A stretch of 64,000 nucleotides of DNA from JANJTY01 sp038257155. Lineage in GTDB: Bacteria > Pseudomonadota > Gammaproteobacteria > Xanthomonadales > Xanthomonadaceae. The stretch lies in NCBI GenBank assembly GCA_038257155.1, contig JBBSJP010000003.1, forward strand, positions 1 through 64,000, read 5' to 3'. The translations under genes and the position numbers were made by a program. Positions 34,638 to 42,796 of this stretch are shown one piece after another. Under the pieces are notes generated by a model. It worked only from the letters and a program-made list of their open reading frames with translations, was not told where the DNA came from and ran no database searches. Position 1 is the first letter of the stretch. Every line of letters begins with the position of its first letter.

Positions 34638-35277
34638 GCACGGCCTGTGGAGCGGCAACGCCGGCCTGGTGCAGTTGCTCGGTTTGTGCCCACTGCTGGC
34701 AGTGAGTGGCAATACAGTCAACGCCCTCGGCATGGGCTTGGCTACCCTGCTCGCCCTGACCGCCACCAGCGCGATGATCAGCGCGATTCGCCGCTTCACC
34801 CTGCGTGAGGTGCGCATTCCTGCCTTCGTCATGGTGATCGCCGCCGTGGTCACCAGCATCGAGCTGGCGATGCACGCTTTCCTGCCCGAACTGCATCGCG
34901 TGCTGGGCATTTTCCTGCCATTGATCGTCACCAACTGCGTGATCCTGGGGCGCGCCGAGGCCTTCGCCAGTCGGGTCGACGTCGGTCGTGCAGCGCTCGA
35001 CGGCGTTGCGATTGGCCTTGGCTTTCTCGCCGTGCTGCTGGTGCTGGGCGGCCTGCGGGAATGGATTGGCCAGGGCAGCCTGTTCGCTGGCGCCGGCAAT
35101 CTGCTGCACCTGCCCGGCATTGAAACCGGACGCGCTCACGGCGGCCTGCTGATCGCCTTGTTGCCGCCTGGCGCTTTCGTGCTTTTGGGCCTGTTGATCG
35201 CCGGCAAGAACCGCTGGCAGCGGCGCGTGAACGCCCGGCCCGCTGCCGTCGGCCCGCTTCGTGAGGCCCCGGCATGA
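34609..35277 (+). CDS. rnfE: Rnf/Rsx electron transport complex subunit E
   Basis: RnfE is an integral membrane subunit homologous to NqrD. The 222-residue protein has about six hydrophobic helices. Family landmarks include GLWSGNAGLVQLLGLCPLLAVSGNTVNALGMGLAT, RIPAFVMVIAAVVTSIELAMHAFLPELHRVLGIFLPLIVTNCVILGRAEAFAS and GGLREWIGQGSLFAGA. Cysteines in the LCPLLA and TNCVILGRAEAFA motifs match positions proposed to bind iron between RnfA and RnfE. It begins within rnfG and ends in an ATGA overlap with nth. Confidence 0.94.
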   Translation: MDQTPRQILEHGLWSGNAGLVQLLGLCPLLAVSGNTVNALGMGLATLLALTATSAMISAIRRFTLREVRIPAFVMVIAAVVTSIELAMHAFLPELHRVLGIFLPLIVTNCVILGRAEAFASRVDVGRAALDGVAIGLGFLAVLLVLGGLREWIGQGSLFAGAGNLLHLPGIETGRAHGGLLIALLPPGAFVLLGLLIAGKNRWQRRVNARPAAVGPLREAPA

Positions 35278-35915
35278 AGTCGGCGCAGCGCCACGACCTG
35301 TTCGCGCGCCTGGCCGAACTCAACCCGCACCCAACTACCGAACTCGAGTACCGCACGCCATTCGAGCTGCTGATCGCGGTGATCCTCTCGGCGCAGGCCA
35401 CCGACGTCGGCGTCAACAAGGCCACTCGGCGTCTGTACCCGGTGGCCAATACGCCGCAGGCAATGCTGGAATTGGGCGAGGACGGACTGAAGCGATACAT
35501 CAGCACGATCGGCCTGTTCAACGCCAAGGCGAAGAACGTCATCGCGACCTGCGAGATCCTGCTGCGCGAACATGATGGCGAAGTGCCCACTACGCGCGAA
35601 GCGCTGGAGAAGCTGCCGGGTGTCGGCCGCAAGACGGCCAACGTGGTGCTGAACACCGCCTTCGGCCAACCCACCATGGCGGTCGACACGCACATCTTCC
35701 GCGTCGCCAATCGAACCGGCCTGGCGCCGGGCAAGACCGTGCTGGCGGTCGAACTGGAATTGTTGAAACGCATTCCGAAACAGTTCCTGCAGGACGCCCA
35801 TCATTGGCTGATCCTGCACGGTCGTTATGTCTGCAAGGCGCGCAAGCCGGATTGCCCCAATTGCGTGATCCGCGATCTGTGCCGCTTCAAGGACAAGACC
35901 TTGGCAGATCCGTAG
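35274..35915 (+). CDS. nth: Endonuclease III
   Basis: DNA glycosylase/AP lyase for oxidised pyrimidines. The 213-residue protein (211 in E. coli) has the helix-hairpin-helix LEKLPGVGRKTANVVLNTAFG with catalytic Lys, VDTHIFRVANR with catalytic Asp, and the 4Fe-4S cluster CKARKPDCPNCVIRDLC near the C-terminus (Cys spacing 6-2-5). It is coupled to rnfE by ATGA, a conserved pairing in gammaproteobacteria. Its stop codon TAG is the TAG of the GTAG repeat that begins at 35912, so the last residue or two may be supplied by the repeat boundary. Confidence 0.96.
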   Translation: MKSAQRHDLFARLAELNPHPTTELEYRTPFELLIAVILSAQATDVGVNKATRRLYPVANTPQAMLELGEDGLKRYISTIGLFNAKAKNVIATCEILLREHDGEVPTTREALEKLPGVGRKTANVVLNTAFGQPTMAVDTHIFRVANRTGLAPGKTVLAVELELLKRIPKQFLQDAHHWLILHGRYVCKARKPDCPNCVIRDLCRFKDKTLADP

Positions 35916-36063
35916 GGTGGGCCTTGGCCCACCGATTGGGGCCACTTCAGAGATCGTTCTGCAGAAAATCATTCCGGCAGTGGGCCAAGGACCAGCGATC
36001 CAGGCCGCTACGGCAATCGTGCTGTCGAATTTCCTTCCCACGGTGGGCCAAGGCCCACCCTAC
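35912..36063. repeat. GTAG-type REP pair (GTAGGGTGGGCC family)
   Basis: A 22-base palindromic unit starting GTAGGGTGGGCC at 35912-35933 and its reverse complement at 36042-36063, with a decayed third copy around 35980-36011. Each unit has an internal stem (GGTGGGCC with GGCCCACC). GTAG at the foot of a hairpin is the hallmark of REP elements moved by RAYT transposases. The 184-base nth-adaptor gap holds nothing else. Confidence 0.85.
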
Positions 36064-36099
36064 GAAGCGCGCAGCGCGCGAGCGAGCCGGAACCACGAC

Positions 36100-37278
36100 T
36101 CAGCGCAGCCGCACACGATCGCCATCAACCAGATCGCGATCCGGATGCACGATCACCACATCTCCCGACGCGAGGCCTTCGCGAAGTTCTGCCAGCAGGC
36201 CGCCGCGCAGGCCCAGCTCGACCGGCGCGATGCGCGCGCGTCCATCCTGCACGCGAAACACAGCGAGCTCATCGCCGTTACGAAACAGGGCGCTCTGCGG
36301 CACGCGAGGAACATCCTGCGCCTTGCTCAGAACGAAGCGCGCGTTGACCCGGAAGGCATCACCGAGACGAGCGAAGGCCTCACGCGGCGAGACGATGTCG
36401 ACAAAGATCAGTACGCGCTGTTCCTCCACGCCCAACGCAGAGACCTTGGTGAACGCCGATGGCTCGATGCGGCGCACACGGCCTGAAAGCTCTTCGTTGC
36501 CGCCCCAGCGGCCCAACTCCACAGCCATGCCCTCGCGCAGCCGTACCGCGTCCGCGCTAAGTACATCGACTTCGATCTCGAGCGCTTCAGGGTCGCCAAT
36601 CTCCAGCAAGGCCTCGCCCGGCTGCACGGTGCGTCCGCTTTCGAACAGGCGGCGCAGTACCACACCGTTGATCGGCGCGTTGATTTCGAGCGCCGCCTCG
36701 GCCCGCCCGCCATGGGCCAGCACTGCACGCGCAGCGGCGAGTTCATGCTCGGCCGTGGCCTGCTGAAAACGCGCGCTGGCCGCCTCGCGCTCCGCGCGGC
36801 GGCGCTCGGTGTCGGCTCGTTCGAGCTGATCGCGACTGACCAGATCTCGCTCTGCCAATGGCTGCAGTCGCCGGTATTCGCTGGCGGCCTGCAGCGCCAT
36901 GCCGCTGGCCGCTTCCGAAAGCGCCGTGGCGGAAGACAATCGCGCATTGGCCGCCGCGATGCGCGCTTCGGCTTCGGCCCGACTGCGTGCGTCCAGCGCG
37001 GGTGCAGCAACCGGGTCCAGCATCACCAATGGCTGCGCCACATACACCGCGTCACCCGGCGCGAAGACGATGCGTCGCGCCTGGGCCAGGATCGGGGCGG
37101 TCAGCACATAGCGATCGCGCACCCGCGTGCGGCCTTCTGCTTCAAAGCTCTCGCGCACTTCGCCGACATCGACAATGGCGGTATCCACCAGCACCGGCTC
37201 GGGCCGCAGCGCGAGAACCAGCAGCAGGATGACGATGGCAATGGCCACGCCGTAGCGAAGCAGTCGGGCTGGCGTCAT
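36100..37278 (-). CDS. Periplasmic adaptor (HlyD/membrane-fusion family) of an ABC exporter
   Basis: A 392-residue adaptor that would link an inner-membrane ABC permease to an outer-membrane channel. It has one N-terminal helix (LLRYGVAIAIVILLLVLALRP), a half-motif RDRYVLTAPILAQARRIVFAPGDAVYVAQPLVMLDP (lipoyl/barrel-sandwich), a long coiled coil (about 95-200, rich in Ala, Arg and Glu), the second lipoyl half INAPINGVVLRRLFESGRTVQPGEALLEIGD, and beta-barrel domains to the C-terminus. The gene lies downstream of the ATPase and permease on the same strand, separated from the permease by REP elements. Substrate unknown; arrangement resembles DevBCA/MacAB-like exporters. Confidence 0.87.
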   Translation of the reverse strand: MTPARLLRYGVAIAIVILLLVLALRPEPVLVDTAIVDVGEVRESFEAEGRTRVRDRYVLTAPILAQARRIVFAPGDAVYVAQPLVMLDPVAAPALDARSRAEAEARIAAANARLSSATALSEAASGMALQAASEYRRLQPLAERDLVSRDQLERADTERRRAEREAASARFQQATAEHELAAARAVLAHGGRAEAALEINAPINGVVLRRLFESGRTVQPGEALLEIGDPEALEIEVDVLSADAVRLREGMAVELGRWGGNEELSGRVRRIEPSAFTKVSALGVEEQRVLIFVDIVSPREAFARLGDAFRVNARFVLSKAQDVPRVPQSALFRNGDELAVFRVQDGRARIAPVELGLRGGLLAELREGLASGDVVIVHPDRDLVDGDRVRLR

Positions 37279-37302
37279 GGCGCAGGACTCTCCGCCTTAC
37301 CT

Positions 37303-37526
37303 GTAGGAGCCGACCCTGTCGGCGACCCGGATGTTTCGCCCTGCAGTGCCGTAAGGAGGACCCTGGATCTACGGTCGCCCACAGGGTGCTCTCCTGCAGG
37401 GTGGGGCGCACGCCAATGCCTCAATGCCGGTGTAGGAGCCGACCCTGTCGGCGACCGAGATACTTCGTCCTGCAGTGCGGTATGGACGAGCCTGGGTCGG
37501 CGGTCGCGCACAGGGTGCGCTCCTAC
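37303..37526. repeat. Two tandem GTAG-type REP pairs (GTAGGAGCCGAC family)
   Basis: Forward units GTAGGAGCCGACCCTGTCGG at 37303-37327 and 37432-37456, each followed by an inverted partner at 37373-37397 and 37502-37526. The pair repeats with a 129-base period. Stems are GCCGAC/GTCGGC or GCGCAC/GTGCGC around CCT. The whole block fills the 276 bases between the permease and adaptor genes of the exporter. Confidence 0.85.
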
Positions 37527-37554
37527 AATGGCCAGACGAGATCCTGACATCAAG

Positions 37555-39918
37555 CTACTCCTTGGTCTTGAGTGCTGCGACCAGATCGAGGCGATCCAGG
37601 CGGCGCTGCATTAGTAAGGATGAGACAACGGCTGCGGCGATTACCACCAGGCCGGCGAAACCGAAACCTGCCGTCGACACTACCAGCGGGATGCGGAAGA
37701 GATCGGAGGAAAAGCCGGTCACCAGTAGCCAGCACAGACCAAGGCCAACCAGGAATCCGACTGGCAGCGCAACGAAGCTCAGCACGAAAAGTTCGCCCAA
37801 CAGCAGGGCCTTTATCTCGCCCCGCGTGTAGCCAAGCACGCGCAGGCTGGCCAACTCGCGGCTGCGCTCCGACAGGGCGATGCGCGCAGCGTTGTAGACC
37901 ACGCCGACCGCGATGCTGCCGGCCATCAGGGTGGCGATCAGGGTAAAGGTCAGCATGCCCTCGGCCATGGTGTCGCGAAAGCTCTGCACCGCAGCCATCC
38001 GGTCGGTTACACCAGCTACGCGCGGGCGGGCGCGCAGGCTGGCGACCACGGCATCGCGCGAACCCGGATTCACCGCGAGAAACGCACCAGATATGGCCTC
38101 GTCCTCACCCAGCAGCGAGTTCACCGTGCGTCGATCGGCGTAAGCACCGACGCCAAAGTACTCGCTGACCGTGGCTGCCACCTCCATGCTCACGCTGCGC
38201 CGATGTCCCTCCAGAAATTCAACCTCGATTCGGTCACCCGGACGGACGCCAAGCATTCCGGCCAAATGGTCGGTCAGCATAAATCCTTCGCGTGGCGGTG
38301 CCCGCGGCTGCAGCCGCTGGTCCAGCACGCGCTTCAGATCGGCCGCTTCCGGAAGGCCCTGCAGCGCGGTGCGGTACTCTCGATGTCCATGGCGCAGCAC
38401 GACCGCGGCATGACGAAAGGGTTCGACTGCGCGCACGCCGGGAATCGCCGCCAGCTCGTTCACCGCCATGGGCGAAGCCGGCTCGACAAAGCTCACAGTC
38501 AGGTCATCTCGCTGCGCGAAACCGAACTGCACCGCCACCATGTGCTCGATCGCGGCGGTCTGAAAGCGCCCCATCACCAGGATGCCGCAGGCCATGGCGA
38601 TACCCAGCACGCTGAGCAGTGAGCGCAGCGGTCGACGCTCCAGATTGCGCATCACCATGCGCGCGGTCGGGTCCATCCAGCGCCCGAGCCCAAGTCGCTC
38701 GCTCAGCACACGGTTGAATGCCAGCGGCAGCTCCGGTCGCATGGCTTCGGCTGGGGGAAGCGACATCGCGCGCAGCAATCCACTTGCCGTGCCGAACGCC
38801 GCCGACAGCAGCGCGAACAGCACGCCCAGCGCCATTACGTCCGAGCGCAACGACCATTCCAGAAACGGGAAGCTGTAGAACTGCATGTAGAGATTGGCCA
38901 TGCCGCGCCCCATCCAGGCGCCAAGTGCCAGGCCCGGCAGGATGCCGACCGACACCATCAACAGCACCAGGGTCGAGTAGTGGCGCGCGATCTCGAAACG
39001 GCTGTAACCGAAGGCCTTGAGCACGGCGATCTGTTCGCGTTGGGTCTGGATCAGGCGGCCGAGCACCACGTTCAGCAGGAAGGCGCTGACGGCGAGGAAA
39101 ATGGCGGAGAACAGCTGTGCCATGACACGCAACTGGTTCAACTCCTCGTCCAGGAACCGGTGCGACATCTGCAGCGCGCGCCCGTGTGCACCGACACCGC
39201 CGTAGGGCGCGAGCAGCGCATCCAGCGCGTCAATGACATCGGCCTCGCGCGCATCGCGATACAGGGTGAGCACCAGATCATTGAATGCGCCATCCAGATC
39301 GTAGGCGGCCGCCAACGGCGCTTGCGCCATCCACAGCACGCCGTAGTGTTCGAAGTCGGGAAACAGGTCACCCGGCTTGATCTGATAAACGAACTCCGGC
39401 GACAGCCCCACGCCAACGATGCGCAGCGCCTGGCGGCGTCCATTGATCAATGCGATCAGTTCGTCGCCTGGAGCCAGTCCGTTGGCAGTGGCAAAGGACT
39501 CGCCCACCACCACTTCATCGCTGCGCCGCGCATCAGGCAGTCGTCCGGCGCGCAGGAACAGACGATTGAGTCCCGTGCCATCAGCTACGGGAATCGACAC
39601 CAGCATACCGGTTACCGGTTCGCTCACACCCGCCAGTTCCAGATTCACGCCCGCTACCACGCGTGCCTCGACGTCGCGTACGCCGGGAATTGCGCGGAGT
39701 TCCTCCAGCAGGAACAACGGTGCACGCTTGACCCGCGCGAAGACGTCGGCAAAACGATACTCGCGATAATAGGCCTCGCGTGTGTCGGACAAGGCGTGGT
39801 AGTTGCTCAGGCTCATCACCATGGTGGCGATGCCACCGACCATCACCAGGGCAATCGCGATCACCTGGCCGCGCAGCTGCACGAACTCGCGCAGCGCCTT
39901 GCGGCCGAGCACGTTCAC
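37555..39918 (-). CDS. ABC transporter permease (FtsX/MacB-type)
   Basis: A 787-residue permease built from two FtsX-like halves. N-terminal helix GQVIAIALVMVGGIATMVMS precedes a large periplasmic domain (about 45-260). Helices around 270-390 follow (LFSAIFLAVSAFLLNVVLG; LVLLMVSVGILPGLALGAWMG; MALGVLFALLSAAFGTASG), then a second copy with SLLSVLGIAMACGILVMG, another periplasmic domain, and C-terminal helices including LIATLMAGSIAVGVVYNAARIALSERSRELASLRVLGYTRGEIKALLLGELFVLSF, the conserved coupling region. It overlaps the ATPase gene by 4 bases. It works with the adaptor downstream; substrate unknown. Confidence 0.9.
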   Translation of the reverse strand: MNVLGRKALREFVQLRGQVIAIALVMVGGIATMVMSLSNYHALSDTREAYYREYRFADVFARVKRAPLFLLEELRAIPGVRDVEARVVAGVNLELAGVSEPVTGMLVSIPVADGTGLNRLFLRAGRLPDARRSDEVVVGESFATANGLAPGDELIALINGRRQALRIVGVGLSPEFVYQIKPGDLFPDFEHYGVLWMAQAPLAAAYDLDGAFNDLVLTLYRDAREADVIDALDALLAPYGGVGAHGRALQMSHRFLDEELNQLRVMAQLFSAIFLAVSAFLLNVVLGRLIQTQREQIAVLKAFGYSRFEIARHYSTLVLLMVSVGILPGLALGAWMGRGMANLYMQFYSFPFLEWSLRSDVMALGVLFALLSAAFGTASGLLRAMSLPPAEAMRPELPLAFNRVLSERLGLGRWMDPTARMVMRNLERRPLRSLLSVLGIAMACGILVMGRFQTAAIEHMVAVQFGFAQRDDLTVSFVEPASPMAVNELAAIPGVRAVEPFRHAAVVLRHGHREYRTALQGLPEAADLKRVLDQRLQPRAPPREGFMLTDHLAGMLGVRPGDRIEVEFLEGHRRSVSMEVAATVSEYFGVGAYADRRTVNSLLGEDEAISGAFLAVNPGSRDAVVASLRARPRVAGVTDRMAAVQSFRDTMAEGMLTFTLIATLMAGSIAVGVVYNAARIALSERSRELASLRVLGYTRGEIKALLLGELFVLSFVALPVGFLVGLGLCWLLVTGFSSDLFRIPLVVSTAGFGFAGLVVIAAAVVSSLLMQRRLDRLDLVAALKTKE

Positions 39919-40679
39919 CAGGACAGCTCCCGCGGCGCGCGCTTCACCGCGTTGGTCCCGATCGAGGCAATCTGCCCGTCGCTGAGATGAATCACCCGAT
40001 CCGCCATCTGCGCGATCGAGGCGTTGTGGGTTATCACTACGGTCAGCGCACCGGTCTCGCGATTGACCTTGTCCAGCACCTCCAGCACGCCGATGCCGGT
40101 CTTCGAATCCAGCGCGCCGGTCGGCTCGTCGCAGAGCAGCACCTCGGGCCGCTTTGCCACTGCGCGCGCCACCGCCACACGCTGCTGCTCGCCGCCGGAA
40201 AGCTGGGCCGGAAAATGGTCCAGCCGCGCACCCAGGCCGACCAGGCGCAGGGCTTCTTCGGGCGGCATCGGATCACGCGCGATCTCAGTCACCAGGGCCA
40301 CATTTTCGCGCGCAGTCAGGCTGGGAATCAGGTTGTAGAACTGGAACACAAAACCGACGTGCTCGCGTCGAAAACGGGTCAGCGCTGCCTCGCCCGCCCC
40401 GACCAGTTGATGCCCATTGCAGCTCACCTGGCCTGTGCTCGGCGCATCGAGACCACCCAGAATATTCAGCAAGGTCGACTTGCCACTGCCCGACGCGCCC
40501 AGCAGCACCACGAACTCGCCCGCATACAGGTCAAGATCCACGCCGCGTAGCGCGTGCACCTCGACATCGCCCATGCGGTAGACCTTGCCCAGGCCGCGGG
40601 CGTGGAACACCACCCCGGCTTCACAGGGAGTGGCTTGTGTTGGAAGGCTTGGCAGCGCGCTGGCCATGCTTCGGTTCAT
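39915..40679 (-). CDS. ABC transporter ATP-binding protein (LolD/MacB-type)
   Basis: ATPase subunit of the exporter, 254 residues. Walker A GASGSGKST (about 61-69), Q-loop VFQFYNLIPSLTARENVAL, signature LSGGEQQRVAVARA, Walker B VLLCDEPTGALDSKTG and switch VITHN are all intact. The FYNLIPSLTA region places it in the o228/LolD-MacB group that partners with FtsX-type permeases. The first 30 residues are extra relative to the family and a later start is possible. It is the first gene of the ATPase-permease-adaptor set. Confidence 0.94.
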   Translation of the reverse strand: MNRSMASALPSLPTQATPCEAGVVFHARGLGKVYRMGDVEVHALRGVDLDLYAGEFVVLLGASGSGKSTLLNILGGLDAPSTGQVSCNGHQLVGAGEAALTRFRREHVGFVFQFYNLIPSLTARENVALVTEIARDPMPPEEALRLVGLGARLDHFPAQLSGGEQQRVAVARAVAKRPEVLLCDEPTGALDSKTGIGVLEVLDKVNRETGALTVVITHNASIAQMADRVIHLSDGQIASIGTNAVKRAPRELSW

Positions 40680-40825
40680 GCCACTTTCCTGAAGAACGCT
40701 TTCACCCTACACCGGACCGGAAGCGGTGGCTTGACCGGAATCAAGCTCCCGTAGGCCCGATGGCCACAATCTTCATGCCTTAGCCGATCTCCGATCTGCC
40801 TGCTCCGCCCTCATCCAACCCGCTA

Positions 40826-40854
40826 CTGTCACCATTTTGTAACCTTTCTGTAAG
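40826..40854 (+). promoter_or_regulatory. Pho box: three PhoB heptamers with 11-base periodicity
   Basis: CTGTCAC (40826), TTGTAAC (40837) and CTGTAAG (40848) each begin 11 bases apart with AT-rich four-base spacers (CATT, CTTT). This matches the PhoB binding pattern of CTGTCAT-like heptamers. The last box ends 32 bases before the ATG of an OprO/OprP-like porin, so phosphate-starvation control is likely. Confidence 0.8.
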
Positions 40855-40886
40855 AATCTTCACGCCTTCCCACCGGCCCTGGTGTC

Positions 40887-41942
40887 ATGAATCGTATTCG
40901 ACCCCTCATTTCCGTGTGCCTGCTGGCCTTCCTCGGGGACGTGAGCGCGAGCGAGCTGCGCTTTGGCGGCATGGCGCAGTGGGAGTACGCACAGCTTGGC
41001 CAGGCCCCAGCCAGCCTCCGGGATGGCTATGGGGAATGGTCGCGGATACGTCTCGCGGCATCCGGCGCCGTACGCGGCGCGGACTGGAAGCTGGAATACG
41101 ATTTTGTTTCGGACGTCGTCACCGACGCCTACCTGCGCCTGCCCTGGCGTGGTGGGCGATTCTGGGTCGGCCAGTTCAAGCAGCCGCTGTACATGGAATC
41201 CCTGATCTCCGACTCGGAACCGCTGCTGATTGCGCCCGCGGGCAATGCCCCGTTCGGCATCGGACGCCGGCTGGGACTGCAGTACCAGCGCGGCTTCGAG
41301 CGCGGTCGCTGGCAAGTCAGTGCCTACGGCCGCGACATCGAAAGCAGCGGTCCGGAGAAGGCCGTCGCGGCGCGTGCCTACGGCGGACAGGAGTGGGACG
41401 GCGGCCGACTACACCTCGGCGCCGGCCTGGCCTTCGAAGACCAGACCCAGCAAGCCTTGCGCTTCAGACTGCGACCTGAGGCCCGATCGACCATTGGACA
41501 CTGGCAGGACGGCGGCAGCCTGCTGGTCGACCACGCGCAGCGCTACGGAATCGAGTTTGGCCTGCAGCAGGGATCCTGGCTGCTGCAGTCGGAATGGCAG
41601 GGGCTGCGCGCGGACGGCGATGGCTTCAAGCGCAGCGCCAGCAATGCCTATGCCACGCTGGCATGGACTGCACTCGGGGCGCCGCGCGCCTATCGCGATG
41701 GACTGTTCGTCGCGCCGCCGCGGCAGGATCGCGGAGTGGGTGGCATCGAACTGGTGCTGCGCTTCGCACGAACGTCCTTGCCAGATGTAACGGGCGGCGC
41801 GATCGAGCAGTCTTCGCTTAGCGCAGGCATCAATGTAAGCATTGCCCGACACTGGCGCTTCCAGGCCAACCTGTCGCAGGCCGAGGGCGCAGCACGTGAA
41901 GAAGCCGAGGTCCTGGGCGTGCGTGCCCAGTACACCTTCTGA
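40887..41942 (+). CDS. Phosphate-selective porin O/P family outer-membrane protein
   Basis: A 351-residue beta-barrel with a signal peptide (RIRPLISVCLLAFLGDVSA-S), ending in the outer-membrane sorting residue Phe (VRAQYTF). Family features of OprO/OprP porins: WKLEYDFVSDVVTDAYLRLPWRGGRFWVGQFKQPLYMESLISDSEPLLIAPA, GIGRRLGLQYQRGFERGRWQVSAYG, and repeated alternating strands to the C-terminus. It is somewhat shorter than Pseudomonas OprP (about 410 mature). Anion or phosphate selectivity is inferred from family and from the Pho box immediately upstream. It is a single-gene unit. Confidence 0.88.
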   Translation: MNRIRPLISVCLLAFLGDVSASELRFGGMAQWEYAQLGQAPASLRDGYGEWSRIRLAASGAVRGADWKLEYDFVSDVVTDAYLRLPWRGGRFWVGQFKQPLYMESLISDSEPLLIAPAGNAPFGIGRRLGLQYQRGFERGRWQVSAYGRDIESSGPEKAVAARAYGGQEWDGGRLHLGAGLAFEDQTQQALRFRLRPEARSTIGHWQDGGSLLVDHAQRYGIEFGLQQGSWLLQSEWQGLRADGDGFKRSASNAYATLAWTALGAPRAYRDGLFVAPPRQDRGVGGIELVLRFARTSLPDVTGGAIEQSSLSAGINVSIARHWRFQANLSQAEGAAREEAEVLGVRAQYTF

Positions 41943-42154
41943 ACCGTATCGAACGGCCATCCAGCCCTCCGCCCATACTCCGTTTGCGTTGAAATTGATG
42001 ACCGGCTGGCATGAATCGCCATGCACACGCTCGCTGACCACATGGCTTCGACTCCCGGGCCGCCGTGTCCAGTGGTCAAAACCTGAACAAAACGTAAACC
42101 GACGACCGTCTGCGCGAACCGAGGGCCGGTCAATACCGCTCTTAACCTCCTGAA

Positions 42155-42183
42155 CCGATCCTCACGCAATTGCCGAGGATCGG
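42155..42183 (+). other. Hairpin upstream of the ECF sigma gene
   Basis: CCGATCCTC (42155-42163) pairs perfectly with GAGGATCGG (42175-42183) across an 11-base loop, ending 15 bases before the sigma-factor ATG. It has no T run. It could be a leader structure, an operator, or the porin transcript 3' hairpin. The remaining 41943-42198 stretch shows nothing else clear. Confidence 0.5.
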
Positions 42184-42198
42184 CTGTACCCTTCACGG

Positions 42199-42723
42199 AT
42201 GGTGGAAGCAATACCGGTCATGAGCCAGTTCTGCGAAATCGAGGCGGCGCGCGACGGTGACCCGCAAGCACTCGATCGCCTGCTGGGCCGCTCACGCCTC
42301 AACCTGCGTCGTTATGCCGAGTACCACTGCGTGGTCAATGACGTGGAGGACGCCGTGCAGGAAGCCCTGCTGATCGCCTCGCGGCACATTCGCAAGCTGC
42401 GCGAAGCCGAGGCTTTCAATGCCTGGTTGTTCCGCATCGTCAAGCGCGAATGCAATCGGCTAAAGCGCATTGCGCGGCGCATCAGCGGCGAACCGATCGA
42501 AGACGTGATCCTGCCGGCACCCCACCCCCCCTATCCGGCACTGGCGCGCGACATCATCGCAGCGTTTGAATCACTGCCGGTGCATTACCGCGAGGTCGTG
42601 CTGATGCGCGACTTCGAGGGACTGACCATCGACGAGCTTTGTCAGGAACTTGGACAGACCCGCGAGGCGGTCAAGGCACGCCTGCACCGAGCCCGCATGC
42701 TGATCCGGGAATATCTTGTTTGA
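42199..42723 (+). CDS. ECF-type RNA polymerase sigma factor
   Basis: A 174-residue extracytoplasmic-function sigma factor. Region 2 (about 10-85) includes LGRSRLNLRRYAEYHCVVNDVEDAVQEALLIASRHIRKLREAEAFNAWLFRIVKRECNRLKR, for core binding and -10 recognition; region 4 (about 115-172) is LPVHYREVVLMRDFEGLTIDELCQELGQTREAVKARLHRARMLIREYL. No anti-sigma gene is adjacent. It lies 73 bases upstream of hvfA on the same strand, so it probably controls the RiPP operon and perhaps itself. Signal unknown; copper or oxidative stress are likely by analogy with related loci. Confidence 0.9.
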   Translation: MVEAIPVMSQFCEIEAARDGDPQALDRLLGRSRLNLRRYAEYHCVVNDVEDAVQEALLIASRHIRKLREAEAFNAWLFRIVKRECNRLKRIARRISGEPIEDVILPAPHPPYPALARDIIAAFESLPVHYREVVLMRDFEGLTIDELCQELGQTREAVKARLHRARMLIREYLV

Positions 42724-42796
42724 CGCGTGAATTCACCCCGCCAAGCCGGCGGATACCAACCAGGGCGCAAGGCCCGTCACCCGAAGAGGAAACGCC

